Positions 33,546-47,855 of a stretch of DNA of 64,000 nt are shown in pieces. Origin of the DNA: an uncultured Gammaproteobacteria bacterium (lineage in GTDB: Bacteria; Pseudomonadota; Gammaproteobacteria; Arenicellales; JAANXG01); assembly GCA_947259395.1 (NCBI GenBank), contig CAMYMN010000002.1, forward strand, positions 102,439 to 166,438, given 5' to 3'. The first letter of the stretch is position 1; each line of letters opens with the position of its first letter. The position numbers were made by a program, and so were the translations under genes. Below the pieces are notes generated by a model, which saw only the letters and a program-made list of their open reading frames with translations, was not told where the DNA came from and ran no database searches.

Positions 33546-34402
33546 GCACAGCAAAAAAGAAACGACTTGGGCGCGGCCTGGATGCGTTACTGGGCGACAT
33601 TACGGATGCTGGCGGTGAACGAAGAGAGGTAGAGCTTCGTGACCTGCCCATCGATCTGTTGGAACGCGGGCGCTATCAGCCCCGCACCCACATGAATAAA
33701 GCGGCACTCGAGGAACTCGCGCAGTCGATCAAGGCCCAGGGGGTGTTACAACCGGTGGTGGTGCGCCCGTTGACCGCAGACAGCTATGAAATCATCGCTG
33801 GTGAGCGGCGCTGGCGGGCGGCGCAACTGGCCGGACTGGATTCCGTGCCAGTGGTGATCCGTCGGATCCCCGACGACGCGGCGCTGGCCATCGCGTTGAT
33901 TGAAAATATACAACGAGAGAACCTGAATCCCGTGGAGGAGGCCAACGGATTGCAACGCTTGCTGGATGAGTTTGGCCTCACCCATCAGCAGGTCGCGGAC
34001 ACCATCGGCCGCTCGCGAACCGCGGTGACAAACCTGCTGCGCCTGTTGACGCTCAACCCACTGTCCAAGAAACTGCTGGAACAAGAAAAACTGGAAATGG
34101 GGCACGCCCGGGCATTGCTGGCGCTTTCTGGCACCGACCAGGACAAGGCGGCGAAGGAGGTGGCTGCCAAAGGCCTGTCCGTGCGCCAAACCGAGGCCTT
34201 GGTGCGGCGCTGGCAACAACGGCGCCACCCGCGCAAGCCAACGGCGTACAAACCCAGCGCCGACATTTCGCGCTTGCAACAACAGTTATCCGACCGGCTC
34301 GCGGCCAAGGTGTCGATCAAGGACCGCGGCGGCAAGGGTCAGGTGGTAATTCAGTATCACAGCCTGGACCAGCTCGACGGAATACTGGACCGGTTCAAGT
34401 AA
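33542..34402 (+). CDS. parB: chromosome partitioning protein ParB
   Basis: KKRLGRGLDALLGD ... RYQPRTHMNKAALEELAQSIKAQGVLQPVVVRP ... IAGERRWRAAQLAGL. Confidence 0.97.
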   Translation: MSTAKKKRLGRGLDALLGDITDAGGERREVELRDLPIDLLERGRYQPRTHMNKAALEELAQSIKAQGVLQPVVVRPLTADSYEIIAGERRWRAAQLAGLDSVPVVIRRIPDDAALAIALIENIQRENLNPVEEANGLQRLLDEFGLTHQQVADTIGRSRTAVTNLLRLLTLNPLSKKLLEQEKLEMGHARALLALSGTDQDKAAKEVAAKGLSVRQTEALVRRWQQRRHPRKPTAYKPSADISRLQQQLSDRLAAKVSIKDRGGKGQVVIQYHSLDQLDGILDRFK

Positions 34403-34536
34403 CCAGGCAACGGATATAATCCCGCGCCCCATCGTCGTATATTGACCGTGCTATGCCTGGTCTATTAAACTTCTTCGGCTTTGCTGCAGTGCAGCTAAAC
34501 TCGCGGATCGGGCCTGCTGCTGGTCCCAAAGCCTCA

Positions 34537-34575
34537 CGACGAAACGGCCTAAACGGCCGTGTTTTCGTTTTTGAT
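34537..34575 (+). terminator. putative Rho-independent terminator after parB
   Basis: ACGGCC-taaac-GGCCGT followed by GTTTTCGTTTTT. Confidence 0.5.
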
Positions 34576-34598
34576 CGGGGCGTCGATGGGATCCGCGC

Positions 34599-35000
34599 AT
34601 GCTGGGAATGAAGTTACGTGCGCTGGCGACGGTCAAGCGAGCTCTCGTCGCGCAGCTCGGTGTCACCATCGCTTTGGCGTTGGCCCTCATTTTCTATGGG
34701 CACATAGCCGCGTACTCGGCGCTGCTCGGAGGGATGATTTATACGATCGCCAATACGTATGCAGGTTGGCGGATTTTTTCGCGAAAACAAAACGATTCCG
34801 TACACGGTGAGCTGTATAACTTCTATCGCGCTGAGTTCGGTAAATTATTGATGATCGGTGCACTGTGCGCGGCGACGTTTGCCGCGATCAAGGCGATCAA
34901 CGTGCTTGCGTTCGTGGCCGGGTGCGTCGCAGCGATGATAGCGGGTGTCGTGATCGCGAGCCTCGAGCAAGCGAATTACGCGCCCCCGAAGCAAAAGTAG
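34599..35000 (+). CDS. atpI: ATP synthase protein I
   Basis: Four-TM AtpI-like protein immediately upstream of atpB. Confidence 0.88.
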   Translation: MLGMKLRALATVKRALVAQLGVTIALALALIFYGHIAAYSALLGGMIYTIANTYAGWRIFSRKQNDSVHGELYNFYRAEFGKLLMIGALCAATFAAIKAINVLAFVAGCVAAMIAGVVIASLEQANYAPPKQK

Positions 35001-35906
<906 letters not shown>

Positions 35907-35943
35907 GGCGAAATTTTCGATCTCACCTGAAACTTCACATTAG

Positions 35944-36189
<246 letters not shown>

Positions 36190-36232
36190 ATTAGATAAGG
36201 CGATTTATTGTTGTGAGCTTTAGGAGCCGGCC

Positions 36233-36703
36233 ATGAACATCAATCTGACCCTGATCGGGCAGTCGATTGCTTTTATAGTTTTCGTCTGGTTTTGCATGAA
36301 ATACATATGGCCTCCGATCATGAATGCGTTGGAGCAGCGAAAAAAGACTATCGCCGACGGATTGGCCGCTGCGGAACGCGGTATGAGGGAGCGTGAGCTG
36401 GGTGAGCAACGCGCCACCGAGGTGATCAAAGAGGCCAAGGGCAAAGCGGGAGAAGTGATTGCGAGCGCTGAGAAACGCGGAGCGGAGATCGTCGAACAGG
36501 CGAAAACCGACGCGAAACTGGAGGGTGAAAGGATTATCGCCGCGGCCCGTGCCGAGATCGAGCAGGAGGCGCAGCGCGCGCGGGAGGCGCTACGCACCGA
36601 GGTCGCCGCTTTGGCCACCGCCGGTGCCGAGCAGATCTTGGGAAAAGAAATTGACCCCGCCGTGCACGCCCGGATGCTCGACGAATTGGCGACCCAGCTT
36701 TAG
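36233..36703 (+). CDS. atpF: F0F1 ATP synthase subunit b
   Basis: [50 protein letters not shown]. Confidence 0.97.
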   Translation: MNINLTLIGQSIAFIVFVWFCMKYIWPPIMNALEQRKKTIADGLAAAERGMRERELGEQRATEVIKEAKGKAGEVIASAEKRGAEIVEQAKTDAKLEGERIIAAARAEIEQEAQRAREALRTEVAALATAGAEQILGKEIDPAVHARMLDELATQL

Positions 36704-36715
36704 TGGAGTGTTTCA

Positions 36716-37252
36716 GTGAGCGAGTACCACACCATCGCCCGTCCCTATGCGCAAGCGGTGTTTGCCCTGGCTAAGGACGCCGATGATTATCAGTCTTGGT
36801 CGCAGGTGTTGGCATTGTTGGCGGCGTTGGCAGAGAATTCTCAGATCCGGGAATTGGTGCAAAATCCGCGTATCGACCGCGGCGCCCTGGCGCAGCTTTT
36901 CGTGGACATCTGCGGTGACACACTGTTTGACCACGCGAAGAGCTTTGTGCGTTTGATCGTTGGTAATCACCGGGTGTTTAGCCTGCCGAATATCGCCAGT
37001 CAGTTCGAGACCATGCGCGCGGAGGCCGAGGGCACGATTGACGCGGATCTGATCGCGGCACAGCCGGTAACCGATGCCCAACAGCTGCAGATCACTGCAT
37101 CGCTGTCGCGGCGACTGGGCCGGGAGGTTAATCTGCGGGTGACTGAAGACGCGGCGCTGATCGGCGGCGCGGTGCTGCGCGCGGGAGACATGGTCATCGA
37201 CGCCTCGGTGAGAGGCCGTCTGCAGAAACTGGCCGCCAACCTGGCACATTGA
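36716..37252 (+). CDS. atpH: F0F1 ATP synthase subunit delta
   Basis: YHTIARPYAQAVFALAKDADDYQSWSQVLALLA; operon position. Confidence 0.96.
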   Translation: MSEYHTIARPYAQAVFALAKDADDYQSWSQVLALLAALAENSQIRELVQNPRIDRGALAQLFVDICGDTLFDHAKSFVRLIVGNHRVFSLPNIASQFETMRAEAEGTIDADLIAAQPVTDAQQLQITASLSRRLGREVNLRVTEDAALIGGAVLRAGDMVIDASVRGRLQKLAANLAH

Positions 37253-37296
37253 GAAAAACCGGGTAACCAGCGCCCATCAATATTTGAGGAATAGTT

Positions 37297-38844
<1,548 letters not shown>

Positions 38845-38897
38845 GGCAAAGCGTCGCGGTATCATTTTAGTTACGTGCACAAGTAGCGGATCAAAAC

Positions 38898-39758
38898 ATG
38901 GCCGGCGCCAAAGAAATTCGCACCAAGATCAAGAGTATTCAAAATACTCAGAAAATCACCAAGGCCATGGAAATGGTCGCCGCGAGCAAGATGCGCAGAG
39001 CGCAGGAGCGCATGCAGGCTGCGCGGCCCTATGCACAAAAAATGCGCAATGTCGTCGCGCACCTGGCCCACGCCCATCCGGAGTACAAGCATCCCTTTGT
39101 CATTGAGCGTGAGGCCAAACGGGTCGGACTGGTGATCGTTTCCACCGACCGGGGATTGTGTGGTGGATTGAACGTCAATCTATTCCGCGCCGTGGTATCG
39201 ACCATGGAGGAATGGCAGAACAAAGGCGCGGAAATCGATCTCGCCACCATCGGTACCAAGGCGCTGGGATTTTTCAAGCGCTTGGGCGGCAACATCATTT
39301 CCGAGGCCTCGCATCTTGGCGATGCGCCGGCAGTCACCGATTTGATCGGAGCGATCAAGGTGATGTTGGATGCCTACGAGGAGGGCAAGCTCGACCGCTT
39401 ATTCCTGATCCACAACGATTTCGTCAATACCATGATCCAGAGACCGGAGATACTACAGCTCTTGCCGTTGCCAACGAGCGACGAGGCAGAGCTGCGGCAC
39501 CACTGGGACTATCTGTACGAGCCCGATTCCAAAGACGTGCTGGACGTGTTGTTGACGCGATACATCGAGTCACTGGTGTATCAAGGTGTCGTGGAAAACC
39601 TGGCATGCGAGCAGGCTGCGCGCATGGTGGCGATGAAGGCCGCGTCGGATAATGCAGGCAATCTGATCGATGAACTGCAACTCGCCTACAACAAGGCGCG
39701 TCAGGCGGCAATCACTCAGGAGATCTCGGAGATCGTCAGCGGCGCGGCCGCGGTTTGA
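38898..39758 (+). CDS. atpG: F0F1 ATP synthase subunit gamma
   Basis: [39 protein letters not shown]. Confidence 0.98.
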   Translation: MAGAKEIRTKIKSIQNTQKITKAMEMVAASKMRRAQERMQAARPYAQKMRNVVAHLAHAHPEYKHPFVIEREAKRVGLVIVSTDRGLCGGLNVNLFRAVVSTMEEWQNKGAEIDLATIGTKALGFFKRLGGNIISEASHLGDAPAVTDLIGAIKVMLDAYEEGKLDRLFLIHNDFVNTMIQRPEILQLLPLPTSDEAELRHHWDYLYEPDSKDVLDVLLTRYIESLVYQGVVENLACEQAARMVAMKAASDNAGNLIDELQLAYNKARQAAITQEISEIVSGAAAV

Positions 39759-39855
39759 GGTGGAGCACGCGCACATGAAAGCAAACAGACTAGAGCTAAG
39801 GAGAAAGCAATACGCGCCGTCGGTGCGGGATCTCTCTTTACTCTTGATTTGGTGA

Positions 39856-41253
<1,398 letters not shown>

Positions 41254-41272
41254 TTGAAAGAGGCAGGAACGG

Positions 41273-41698
41273 ATGGCAATGACAATTCACGTAGACATCG
41301 CCAGCGCCGAAGAAGAAATTCATTCTGGCCCAGCCGCAGTGGTGTATGCGCCCGCAGAAATGGGCGAGGTCGGTATCTATCCTCGTCATGCGCCTTTGTT
41401 GAGCCGCCTCAGGCCGGGTGAGGTCCGTGTCGAAACCCCGGCGGGAGAAGAATTGTTCTTTTTCGTTTCCGGCGGCTTATTGGAGGTGCAACCCCATGTC
41501 GTTACCGTGCTAGCGGACACGGCGATACGCGCCACCGACCTTGACGAGGCTGCGGCGGTGGAGGCGCAGAAGCAGGCCGAAAAACAGATGAAGGACCGCA
41601 AATCAGAGATGGATTACGCCAAGGCCAAGGCGGAACTGGTACAAGCGGCGGCGCAACTGCGCGCGATTCAAAAACTTCGCAAACGGGGACGAGGGTAA
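41273..41698 (+). CDS. atpC: F0F1 ATP synthase subunit epsilon
   Basis: [53 protein letters not shown]. Confidence 0.96.
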   Translation: MAMTIHVDIASAEEEIHSGPAAVVYAPAEMGEVGIYPRHAPLLSRLRPGEVRVETPAGEELFFFVSGGLLEVQPHVVTVLADTAIRATDLDEAAAVEAQKQAEKQMKDRKSEMDYAKAKAELVQAAAQLRAIQKLRKRGRG

Positions 41699-41728
41699 AC
41701 CCGTATATTGCACCAACGCGTCACGCCC
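41699..41728. repeat. solo/degenerate terminus of the MITE-like family
   Basis: CCGTATATTGCACCAACGCGTCACGCCC aligns with GGAATATTGCACCACGGCGCCACGCCCC at 51745. Confidence 0.45.
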
Positions 41729-41749
41729 AAGGGCGTCGGAACACTCAGC

Positions 41750-42235
41750 ATGTCAGCAACCATCAAGACCGACATGGTAGTCTCATTCACTTACGTGATC
41801 CGCGATAACAGTGGTGAGATTTGCGAGTATCGTGACTTGCCGGTTGCTTATATTCACGGCGGGCAAAGTCCTCTATTCCCACAGATTGAGCGCGCCCTGG
41901 AAGGTCGACCCGTCGGCCATCGGGCGGTGGTTACCCTCAGTGCGCGAGAGGCGTTCGGGGAGCACGACCCGTCTTTGACGTTTACCGATGCGCTCGACAA
42001 TGTGCCGGATGAATTACGTTACGCCGGTGCGGAGTTCGAGGCTGAGAATGAACAGGGTGATCGGCGCCAGTTCCGCGTGACCAAGATTGAGGATGGCCGG
42101 TTGACCGTGGATGCGAACCATCCGTTGGCGGGCAAGGCCCTTACCTATGAAGTCACAGTCGTCGGTATTCGCCAGGCCAGCGACGAGGAACTTAGAAGCG
42201 GGCAGGCTGACCCGGATCTGTCGGCCGTCCAATAG
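41750..42235 (+). CDS. FKBP-type peptidyl-prolyl cis-trans isomerase (SlyD-like)
   Basis: VSFTYVIRDNSGEICEYRDLPVAYIHGGQSPLFPQIERALEGRPVGHRAVVTLSAREAFGEHDPSLTF. Confidence 0.85.
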   Translation: MSATIKTDMVVSFTYVIRDNSGEICEYRDLPVAYIHGGQSPLFPQIERALEGRPVGHRAVVTLSAREAFGEHDPSLTFTDALDNVPDELRYAGAEFEAENEQGDRRQFRVTKIEDGRLTVDANHPLAGKALTYEVTVVGIRQASDEELRSGQADPDLSAVQ

Positions 42236-42315
42236 GCGTTAAATCGTCTGCACGCACCCGTGGCCGGTGGTATAGTATTCTTCCCGCGACGAGCAGTTAC
42301 CCACCCGACACGCCA

Positions 42316-43686
42316 ATGAGCCTCGAAGTCATCGTTCTCGCTGCCGGCAAGGGCAAGCGGATGCAATCCGACCTGCCCAAGGTGTTGCACACCCTCGCGG
42401 GCAGACCGCTTATTAGCCATGTGCTCGACACAGCAAAGGCGCTCCAGCCCCACGCCATCCACGTGGTGTGCGGCGGCGACGGCGAGTCGGTGCGGGCGGC
42501 GACCAGCGGCGACGAGTTGCGCTGGGTTGTGCAGGCGCAGCAACGAGGCACCGGTCATGCAGTGCAACAGGCATTGCCGGGGGTTTCCCAGGACGCGCTG
42601 GTATTGGTGATGTACGCAGACGTGCCGCTGGTGCGTTGCGACACACTCCGCGCCGTGGTGAATAGCGCCGGGGAGAAGGGCTTGTCTTTGTTGACCGTAA
42701 TAGCGGACGATCCTACCGGTTATGGGCGGATTCTGCGCGATAGTGAGGGACGCATCGAGGGCATCGTCGAGGAGCGGGACGCCAGCGAGGATCAGCGTGC
42801 GATCACTGAGGTCAACACCGGGATCCTGGCGGCGCCGGCACCGGCATTGGCGCGCTGGCTGGCGCAGGTGACCGACGACAATGACCAGAACGAATTTTAT
42901 TTGACCGATGTGGCCGCATTGGCCGATCAGGACAACTTTGCGATCCATAGTGTCGTAGCGTCGACGCAGGAAGAAGTGCTGGGTGTAAACAGCCGACAGG
43001 AACTCGCGCTATTGGAGCGGTTGTATCAGCGACGTTTGGCAGAGGTGCTGATGAATCACGGTGTGACGGTCATCGACCCCGACCGGCTTGATATTCGTGG
43101 TAAGGTTACGGCGGGGCGTGATTGTGTGCTGGACATCAACGTGGTGTTGGAAGGCGCGGTCGACCTAGGTGATCGTGTCACCATCGGGCCCAACAACGTG
43201 ATCCGCAATGCGTCAATAGATGACGACGTGGTGGTGTTTGCAAACTGTGTCATCGAGCACGCGAGCATCGGCGCCGGTGCGCGGATTGGTCCATTTGCGC
43301 GTATTCGTCCCGGTGCCGCCATTGAAGAACAGGTGCACGTCGGAAATTTTGTCGAAATCAAAAATAGCGAGCTTCGCGCAGGCGCAAAGGTCAATCATTT
43401 GAGTTATGTGGGCGACAGTACGGTGGGCCGGAATACCAATATCGGCGCCGGGGTCATCACATGCAACTACGATGGAGCGCACAAACACCGCACCGAGATT
43501 GGGGATGATGTGTTTGTAGGGTCCAACAGCCAGCTGGTCGCGCCGGTGACCATTGAGCAAGGTGCCACCGTTGGCGCGGGGTCCACGATAACCAGCGATG
43601 TCCCGGAGCGAACGCTTGCGGTCACGCGGGCTCGGCAGCGCCATGTCAGCGGATGGCGGCGCCCGCGCAAGGACACCAAGCGGTAA
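42316..43686 (+). CDS. glmU: bifunctional UDP-GlcNAc pyrophosphorylase / glucosamine-1-P acetyltransferase
   Basis: LEVIVLAAGKGKRMQSDLPKVLHTLAGRPLISHVLDTA ... hexapeptide repeats. Confidence 0.97.
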   Translation: MSLEVIVLAAGKGKRMQSDLPKVLHTLAGRPLISHVLDTAKALQPHAIHVVCGGDGESVRAATSGDELRWVVQAQQRGTGHAVQQALPGVSQDALVLVMYADVPLVRCDTLRAVVNSAGEKGLSLLTVIADDPTGYGRILRDSEGRIEGIVEERDASEDQRAITEVNTGILAAPAPALARWLAQVTDDNDQNEFYLTDVAALADQDNFAIHSVVASTQEEVLGVNSRQELALLERLYQRRLAEVLMNHGVTVIDPDRLDIRGKVTAGRDCVLDINVVLEGAVDLGDRVTIGPNNVIRNASIDDDVVVFANCVIEHASIGAGARIGPFARIRPGAAIEEQVHVGNFVEIKNSELRAGAKVNHLSYVGDSTVGRNTNIGAGVITCNYDGAHKHRTEIGDDVFVGSNSQLVAPVTIEQGATVGAGSTITSDVPERTLAVTRARQRHVSGWRRPRKDTKR

Positions 43687-43721
43687 TGTGGAGATGACTT
43701 GATCACTATGGGGGGTTAATT

Positions 43722-45551
43722 ATGTGTGGAATAGTCGGAGCGGTGGCAGATCGTGATGTGGTGCCGGTGTTACTCGAAGGATTGAAGCGGCTCGAATACC
43801 GTGGCTACGATTCCGCTGGGGTTGCGGTCATCGATGATAACGGACATCTCGCCAGAACCCGCAAGGTCGGCCGGGTCAAAGAGTTGGAACCCGCGTTGAT
43901 GCACGACCAGGTCACGGGCGTGACCGGTATTGCGCATACGCGTTGGGCGACCCACGGTGGCGTCACCGAGAGCAACGCTCATCCGCATGTCTGCCGGGGC
44001 ACGGTGGCCGTTGTGTGCAACGGCATTATTGAAAATCACGAGTCATTACGCCGGCAGCAACACGAGGACGGCTTTGAGTTCACCTCGGATACCGACACCG
44101 AGGTGATCGTCCATCAGATCTACAGCCACCTCGACGAGGGGAAAGATCTATTAGCGGCAGTACAGGCCGCCATCGCACAGCTCGAGGGGGCGTACAGCTT
44201 GGGCGTCATCAGCACGCGCGAACCGGGACGCCTATTAGCGGCGCGCAATGGTCCGCCGTTACTGATCGGTATCCGCGACGGAGAATCATTTATTGCTTCT
44301 GACATGGCCGCCCTGCTGTCGGAGACTCAAGACTACATGGTGCTCGAAGACGGGGACGTTGCAGATATTTCTCGCGCCGGAGTAAAGATCTATGACCGCA
44401 GTGGTAAGCGTACAGAACGTGGCGTGAAAAAGTCCACGTTGACCGCCGATGCGGTCAACTTAGGTCAATACCGGCACTTCATGCTCAAAGAGATCTTTGA
44501 ACAACCCAGCGCGGTCGCCGACACGTTGGAGGGCCGTATCTCCGGTGAACGATTATTAGATGCGTCCTTCGGACATCGAGCGACCGGTATATTGGACGCA
44601 ACCGATGCGGTGCAAATCGTTGCCTGTGGCACCAGTTATCATGCTGCGTTGGTCGCTAAGTATTGGCTGGCATGGCAAGGGGTTGCGTGTGATGCCGAGA
44701 TCGCGAGCGAGTTTCGTTACCGTCCCCAAGTCGTGCGCCGCAACACACTGTTCGTCACCATTTCCCAATCCGGAGAAACCGCGGACACCTTGGCGGCTTT
44801 GGAGTACGCGCGGAACAGTGGCTATCAACACACACTCACGATTTGTAATGTGCCGGAGAGTTCTTTGGTGCGTGCATCGGATATCGCGCTGATGACCCAT
44901 GCCGGGCCTGAGATCGGTGTTGCATCCACCAAGGCGTTCACAGCCCAACTAACAGCATTGCTGCTGTTAACGATCGCGTTGGCTCGTCGCCACGGCCTGG
45001 GGGCCAAGGATGAAGCACGGCTGATTAGCGAGTTGCGCACTTTACCTGCAAAGATCGACCAGGCCCTTGGGCTCGATGAACAAATCCGCGGCATTGCCGA
45101 GCAGTTTTCCGACAAACAAAACGTGCTGTTTTTGGGCCGCGGCGCCCATTATCCGGTGGCCCTGGAAGGCGCCTTGAAGCTCAAAGAAATCTCTTACATT
45201 CACGCCGAGGGGTATGCCGCCGGTGAACTCAAGCATGGCCCCTTGGCCCTGGTCGACGGTAACATGCCGGTGGTGGCGGTGGCGCCAAACAACCAGCTGC
45301 TGGAGAAGCTGAAGTCGAACATCCAAGAGGTGCGCGCCCGCGGCGGGCAACTATTTGTGTTTGCCGACCCCCAGTCCGGAATTATCAGCGATGAAGACAG
45401 CCACGTTTTTGACGTCGCCCCGGTGGATGACTGTATTTCGCCGATTATCTACACCATTCCGCTGCAACTGCTCGCCTATCATGTCGCCGTCATCAAGGGA
45501 ACCGATGTCGACAAACCGCGGAATCTGGCCAAATCAGTGACTGTTGAGTAG
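43722..45551 (+). CDS. glmS: glutamine-fructose-6-phosphate aminotransferase
   Basis: MCGIVGAVADRDVVPVLLEGLKRLEYRGYDSAGVAVID. Confidence 0.98.
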   Translation: MCGIVGAVADRDVVPVLLEGLKRLEYRGYDSAGVAVIDDNGHLARTRKVGRVKELEPALMHDQVTGVTGIAHTRWATHGGVTESNAHPHVCRGTVAVVCNGIIENHESLRRQQHEDGFEFTSDTDTEVIVHQIYSHLDEGKDLLAAVQAAIAQLEGAYSLGVISTREPGRLLAARNGPPLLIGIRDGESFIASDMAALLSETQDYMVLEDGDVADISRAGVKIYDRSGKRTERGVKKSTLTADAVNLGQYRHFMLKEIFEQPSAVADTLEGRISGERLLDASFGHRATGILDATDAVQIVACGTSYHAALVAKYWLAWQGVACDAEIASEFRYRPQVVRRNTLFVTISQSGETADTLAALEYARNSGYQHTLTICNVPESSLVRASDIALMTHAGPEIGVASTKAFTAQLTALLLLTIALARRHGLGAKDEARLISELRTLPAKIDQALGLDEQIRGIAEQFSDKQNVLFLGRGAHYPVALEGALKLKEISYIHAEGYAAGELKHGPLALVDGNMPVVAVAPNNQLLEKLKSNIQEVRARGGQLFVFADPQSGIISDEDSHVFDVAPVDDCISPIIYTIPLQLLAYHVAVIKGTDVDKPRNLAKSVTVE

Positions 45552-45613
45552 CTATATCGTGTCACCATACGACAACGGTCAACCGTAATATTGCGCACAC
45601 ATTGCTGGTAGCC

Positions 45614-47770
45614 ATGGATGTCTCCCATATCTTCGAACAGTTAAATGAGGCACAGCGTGAAGCGGTATCGTCCCTACCGGGGCCATTGCTGATATTGGCA
45701 GGTGCCGGTAGCGGTAAAACCCGCGTACTGACCTATCGCGTGGCATGGCTGGTTCAAGTCCATCAGGTATCGCCGTTGTCGGTGATGGCGGTAACCTTTA
45801 CCAACAAAGCCGCCCAAGAGATGCGTGGACGCATAGAGGAAATCCTCGGCTACCCGGTGGGCGGAATGTGGATGGGGACATTTCACGGCATAGCCCACAG
45901 ATTGTTGCGTGCTCACTGGCGAGAGGCCGGATTGCCCCAGGGATTTCAAATCCTAGACAGTGATGATCAGCTGAGGATGATCCGGCGCACGCTGAAACAG
46001 CTGGACTTGGACGAGGGATATTGGCCGCCAAAATCGGTACAGTGGTTCATCAACGGGCACAAAGAAGAAGGCCGCCGACGGCCACACATCCCGGAAACCC
46101 ACGATACACAACAGCGTCAACTGTTACAGATATACCAGACCTATGAAGAGTTGTGTCAACGCTTCGGGCTGGTTGATTTTGCGGAACTGTTGTTGCGCGC
46201 GTTCGAACTGTTGCAGAACAACGAATTGCTGCGCGCACGTTATCAACAACGTTTTCAGCATATACTCGTCGATGAGTTCCAGGATACAAATGCCATTCAG
46301 TACGAATGGTTGAAATTGTTGGCACAGCAACACCACAACATTTTCGTGGTTGGCGACGACGATCAGTCCATCTATGCCTGGCGGGGCGCGCGAATCGAAA
46401 ACATATTTCAGTTTGAAAAGGACTTTCCGGGCACCACGGTGTTACGTCTGGAACAGAACTACCGATCGACCAGCACGATCCTCACTGCTGCCAACGCGGT
46501 GATTGATCACAACAAAGGGCGCCTGGGCAAACGCCTGTGGACAGAAGGCGATGATGGTGATCTGGTACGGCTGTATGCGGCGTTCAACGAGGTCGACGAA
46601 GCACGGTTCGTGGTCGACCGGATTCAGTCCTGGGTAGAGACAGGTCAGCGCAGATCCGAGGCGGCAATCTTATATCGTTCCAATGCCCAGTCGCGGGTGT
46701 TCGAAGAAATATTGCTGGATGTTGGCATGCCGTACCGGGTCTACGGAGGATTGCGTTTTTTCGAGCGCGCGGAGATCAAAGACGCATTGGCGTATCTGCG
46801 ATTGGTGGCCAGCCGTCAGGACGATCCCTCTTTTGAACGTGTAGTCAATGTCCCGACCCGCGGTATCGGCAACAAGACCTTGGAGCAAGTGCGTGAATAT
46901 GCGCGTGTAAATCAAGTGGCGCTGTGGGATGCGGCGTTGGCCTTGATCCACAGCCACCAATTGGCGGCGCGCAGCGTTCAGGCATTGTCTCGTTTCATTG
47001 CACTGATCAACGACATCAACTCGCAGATCACCGGCCTACCGTTGATGGAGCAGACGGACATCATGCTGCAGCAAAGCGGGCTCATTGAACACTACCGTAA
47101 GGAAAAAGGGGAGAAGGCTGAGACCCGTGTCGAAAACCTGGAAGAACTTGTAAATGCAACGCGTAATTTTGAGCACGATCCGGAACATGACATGGACGCG
47201 CTGACGGCGTTTCTTACCCACGCAGCACTCGAGGCCGGTGATACCCAGGCCCAGGAATGGGAGGACTGTGTTCAACTCATGAGCCTGCACTCGGCGAAAG
47301 GCTTGGAATTTCCGTTTGTTTTCCTGACCGGCATGGAGGAGGGATTGTTCCCGCACCAGCGTTCGTTACAGGAACCGGGACGCCTGGAGGAAGAACGGCG
47401 CCTGTGTTACGTGGGCATGACCCGGGCAATGCGTCAACTGTACATCACCTATGCAGAGGTACGTCGGTTACACGGCCGCGAGGCGTATACCAACCCATCC
47501 CGCTTCCTCGGGGAGATCCCACGCGAATTGATAGAAGAGGTACGCGGCGGTTTTACCATGCGGCCGTCCCTCAAAGTGGCGGTGCACTCGACTGACGATG
47601 ACACCGAAAACGGCATGCGGCTCGGAGACCGCGTCCGCCATCAGAAATTTGGCGACGGTGTGGTATTGAGTATCGAAGGCCGGGGGCAGTACACCCGTGT
47701 GCAAGTGAATTTCGAGGCCGTCGGAAGCAAATGGTTGGTATTGGCCTACGCCAATCTCCAGTTGTTGTGA
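45614..47770 (+). CDS. uvrD: DNA helicase II
   Basis: LNEAQREAVSSLPGPLLILAGAGSGKTRVLTYRVAWLV ... FVVGDDDQSIYAWRGA. Confidence 0.96.
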   Translation: MDVSHIFEQLNEAQREAVSSLPGPLLILAGAGSGKTRVLTYRVAWLVQVHQVSPLSVMAVTFTNKAAQEMRGRIEEILGYPVGGMWMGTFHGIAHRLLRAHWREAGLPQGFQILDSDDQLRMIRRTLKQLDLDEGYWPPKSVQWFINGHKEEGRRRPHIPETHDTQQRQLLQIYQTYEELCQRFGLVDFAELLLRAFELLQNNELLRARYQQRFQHILVDEFQDTNAIQYEWLKLLAQQHHNIFVVGDDDQSIYAWRGARIENIFQFEKDFPGTTVLRLEQNYRSTSTILTAANAVIDHNKGRLGKRLWTEGDDGDLVRLYAAFNEVDEARFVVDRIQSWVETGQRRSEAAILYRSNAQSRVFEEILLDVGMPYRVYGGLRFFERAEIKDALAYLRLVASRQDDPSFERVVNVPTRGIGNKTLEQVREYARVNQVALWDAALALIHSHQLAARSVQALSRFIALINDINSQITGLPLMEQTDIMLQQSGLIEHYRKEKGEKAETRVENLEELVNATRNFEHDPEHDMDALTAFLTHAALEAGDTQAQEWEDCVQLMSLHSAKGLEFPFVFLTGMEEGLFPHQRSLQEPGRLEEERRLCYVGMTRAMRQLYITYAEVRRLHGREAYTNPSRFLGEIPRELIEEVRGGFTMRPSLKVAVHSTDDDTENGMRLGDRVRHQKFGDGVVLSIEGRGQYTRVQVNFEAVGSKWLVLAYANLQLL

Positions 47771-47855
47771 CCGCCAGAATTGCACGGCATAGTGCGGTTT
47801 GGTGTAATTTGTTAAAGTAAGTTCTTCACATTCGACCAGGTGGGTTCGAGCAAAG

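Noticed and set aside
45580-45600. CCGTAATATTGCGCAC upstream of uvrD as a repeat end
   Set aside because: Too short and divergent to distinguish from chance.
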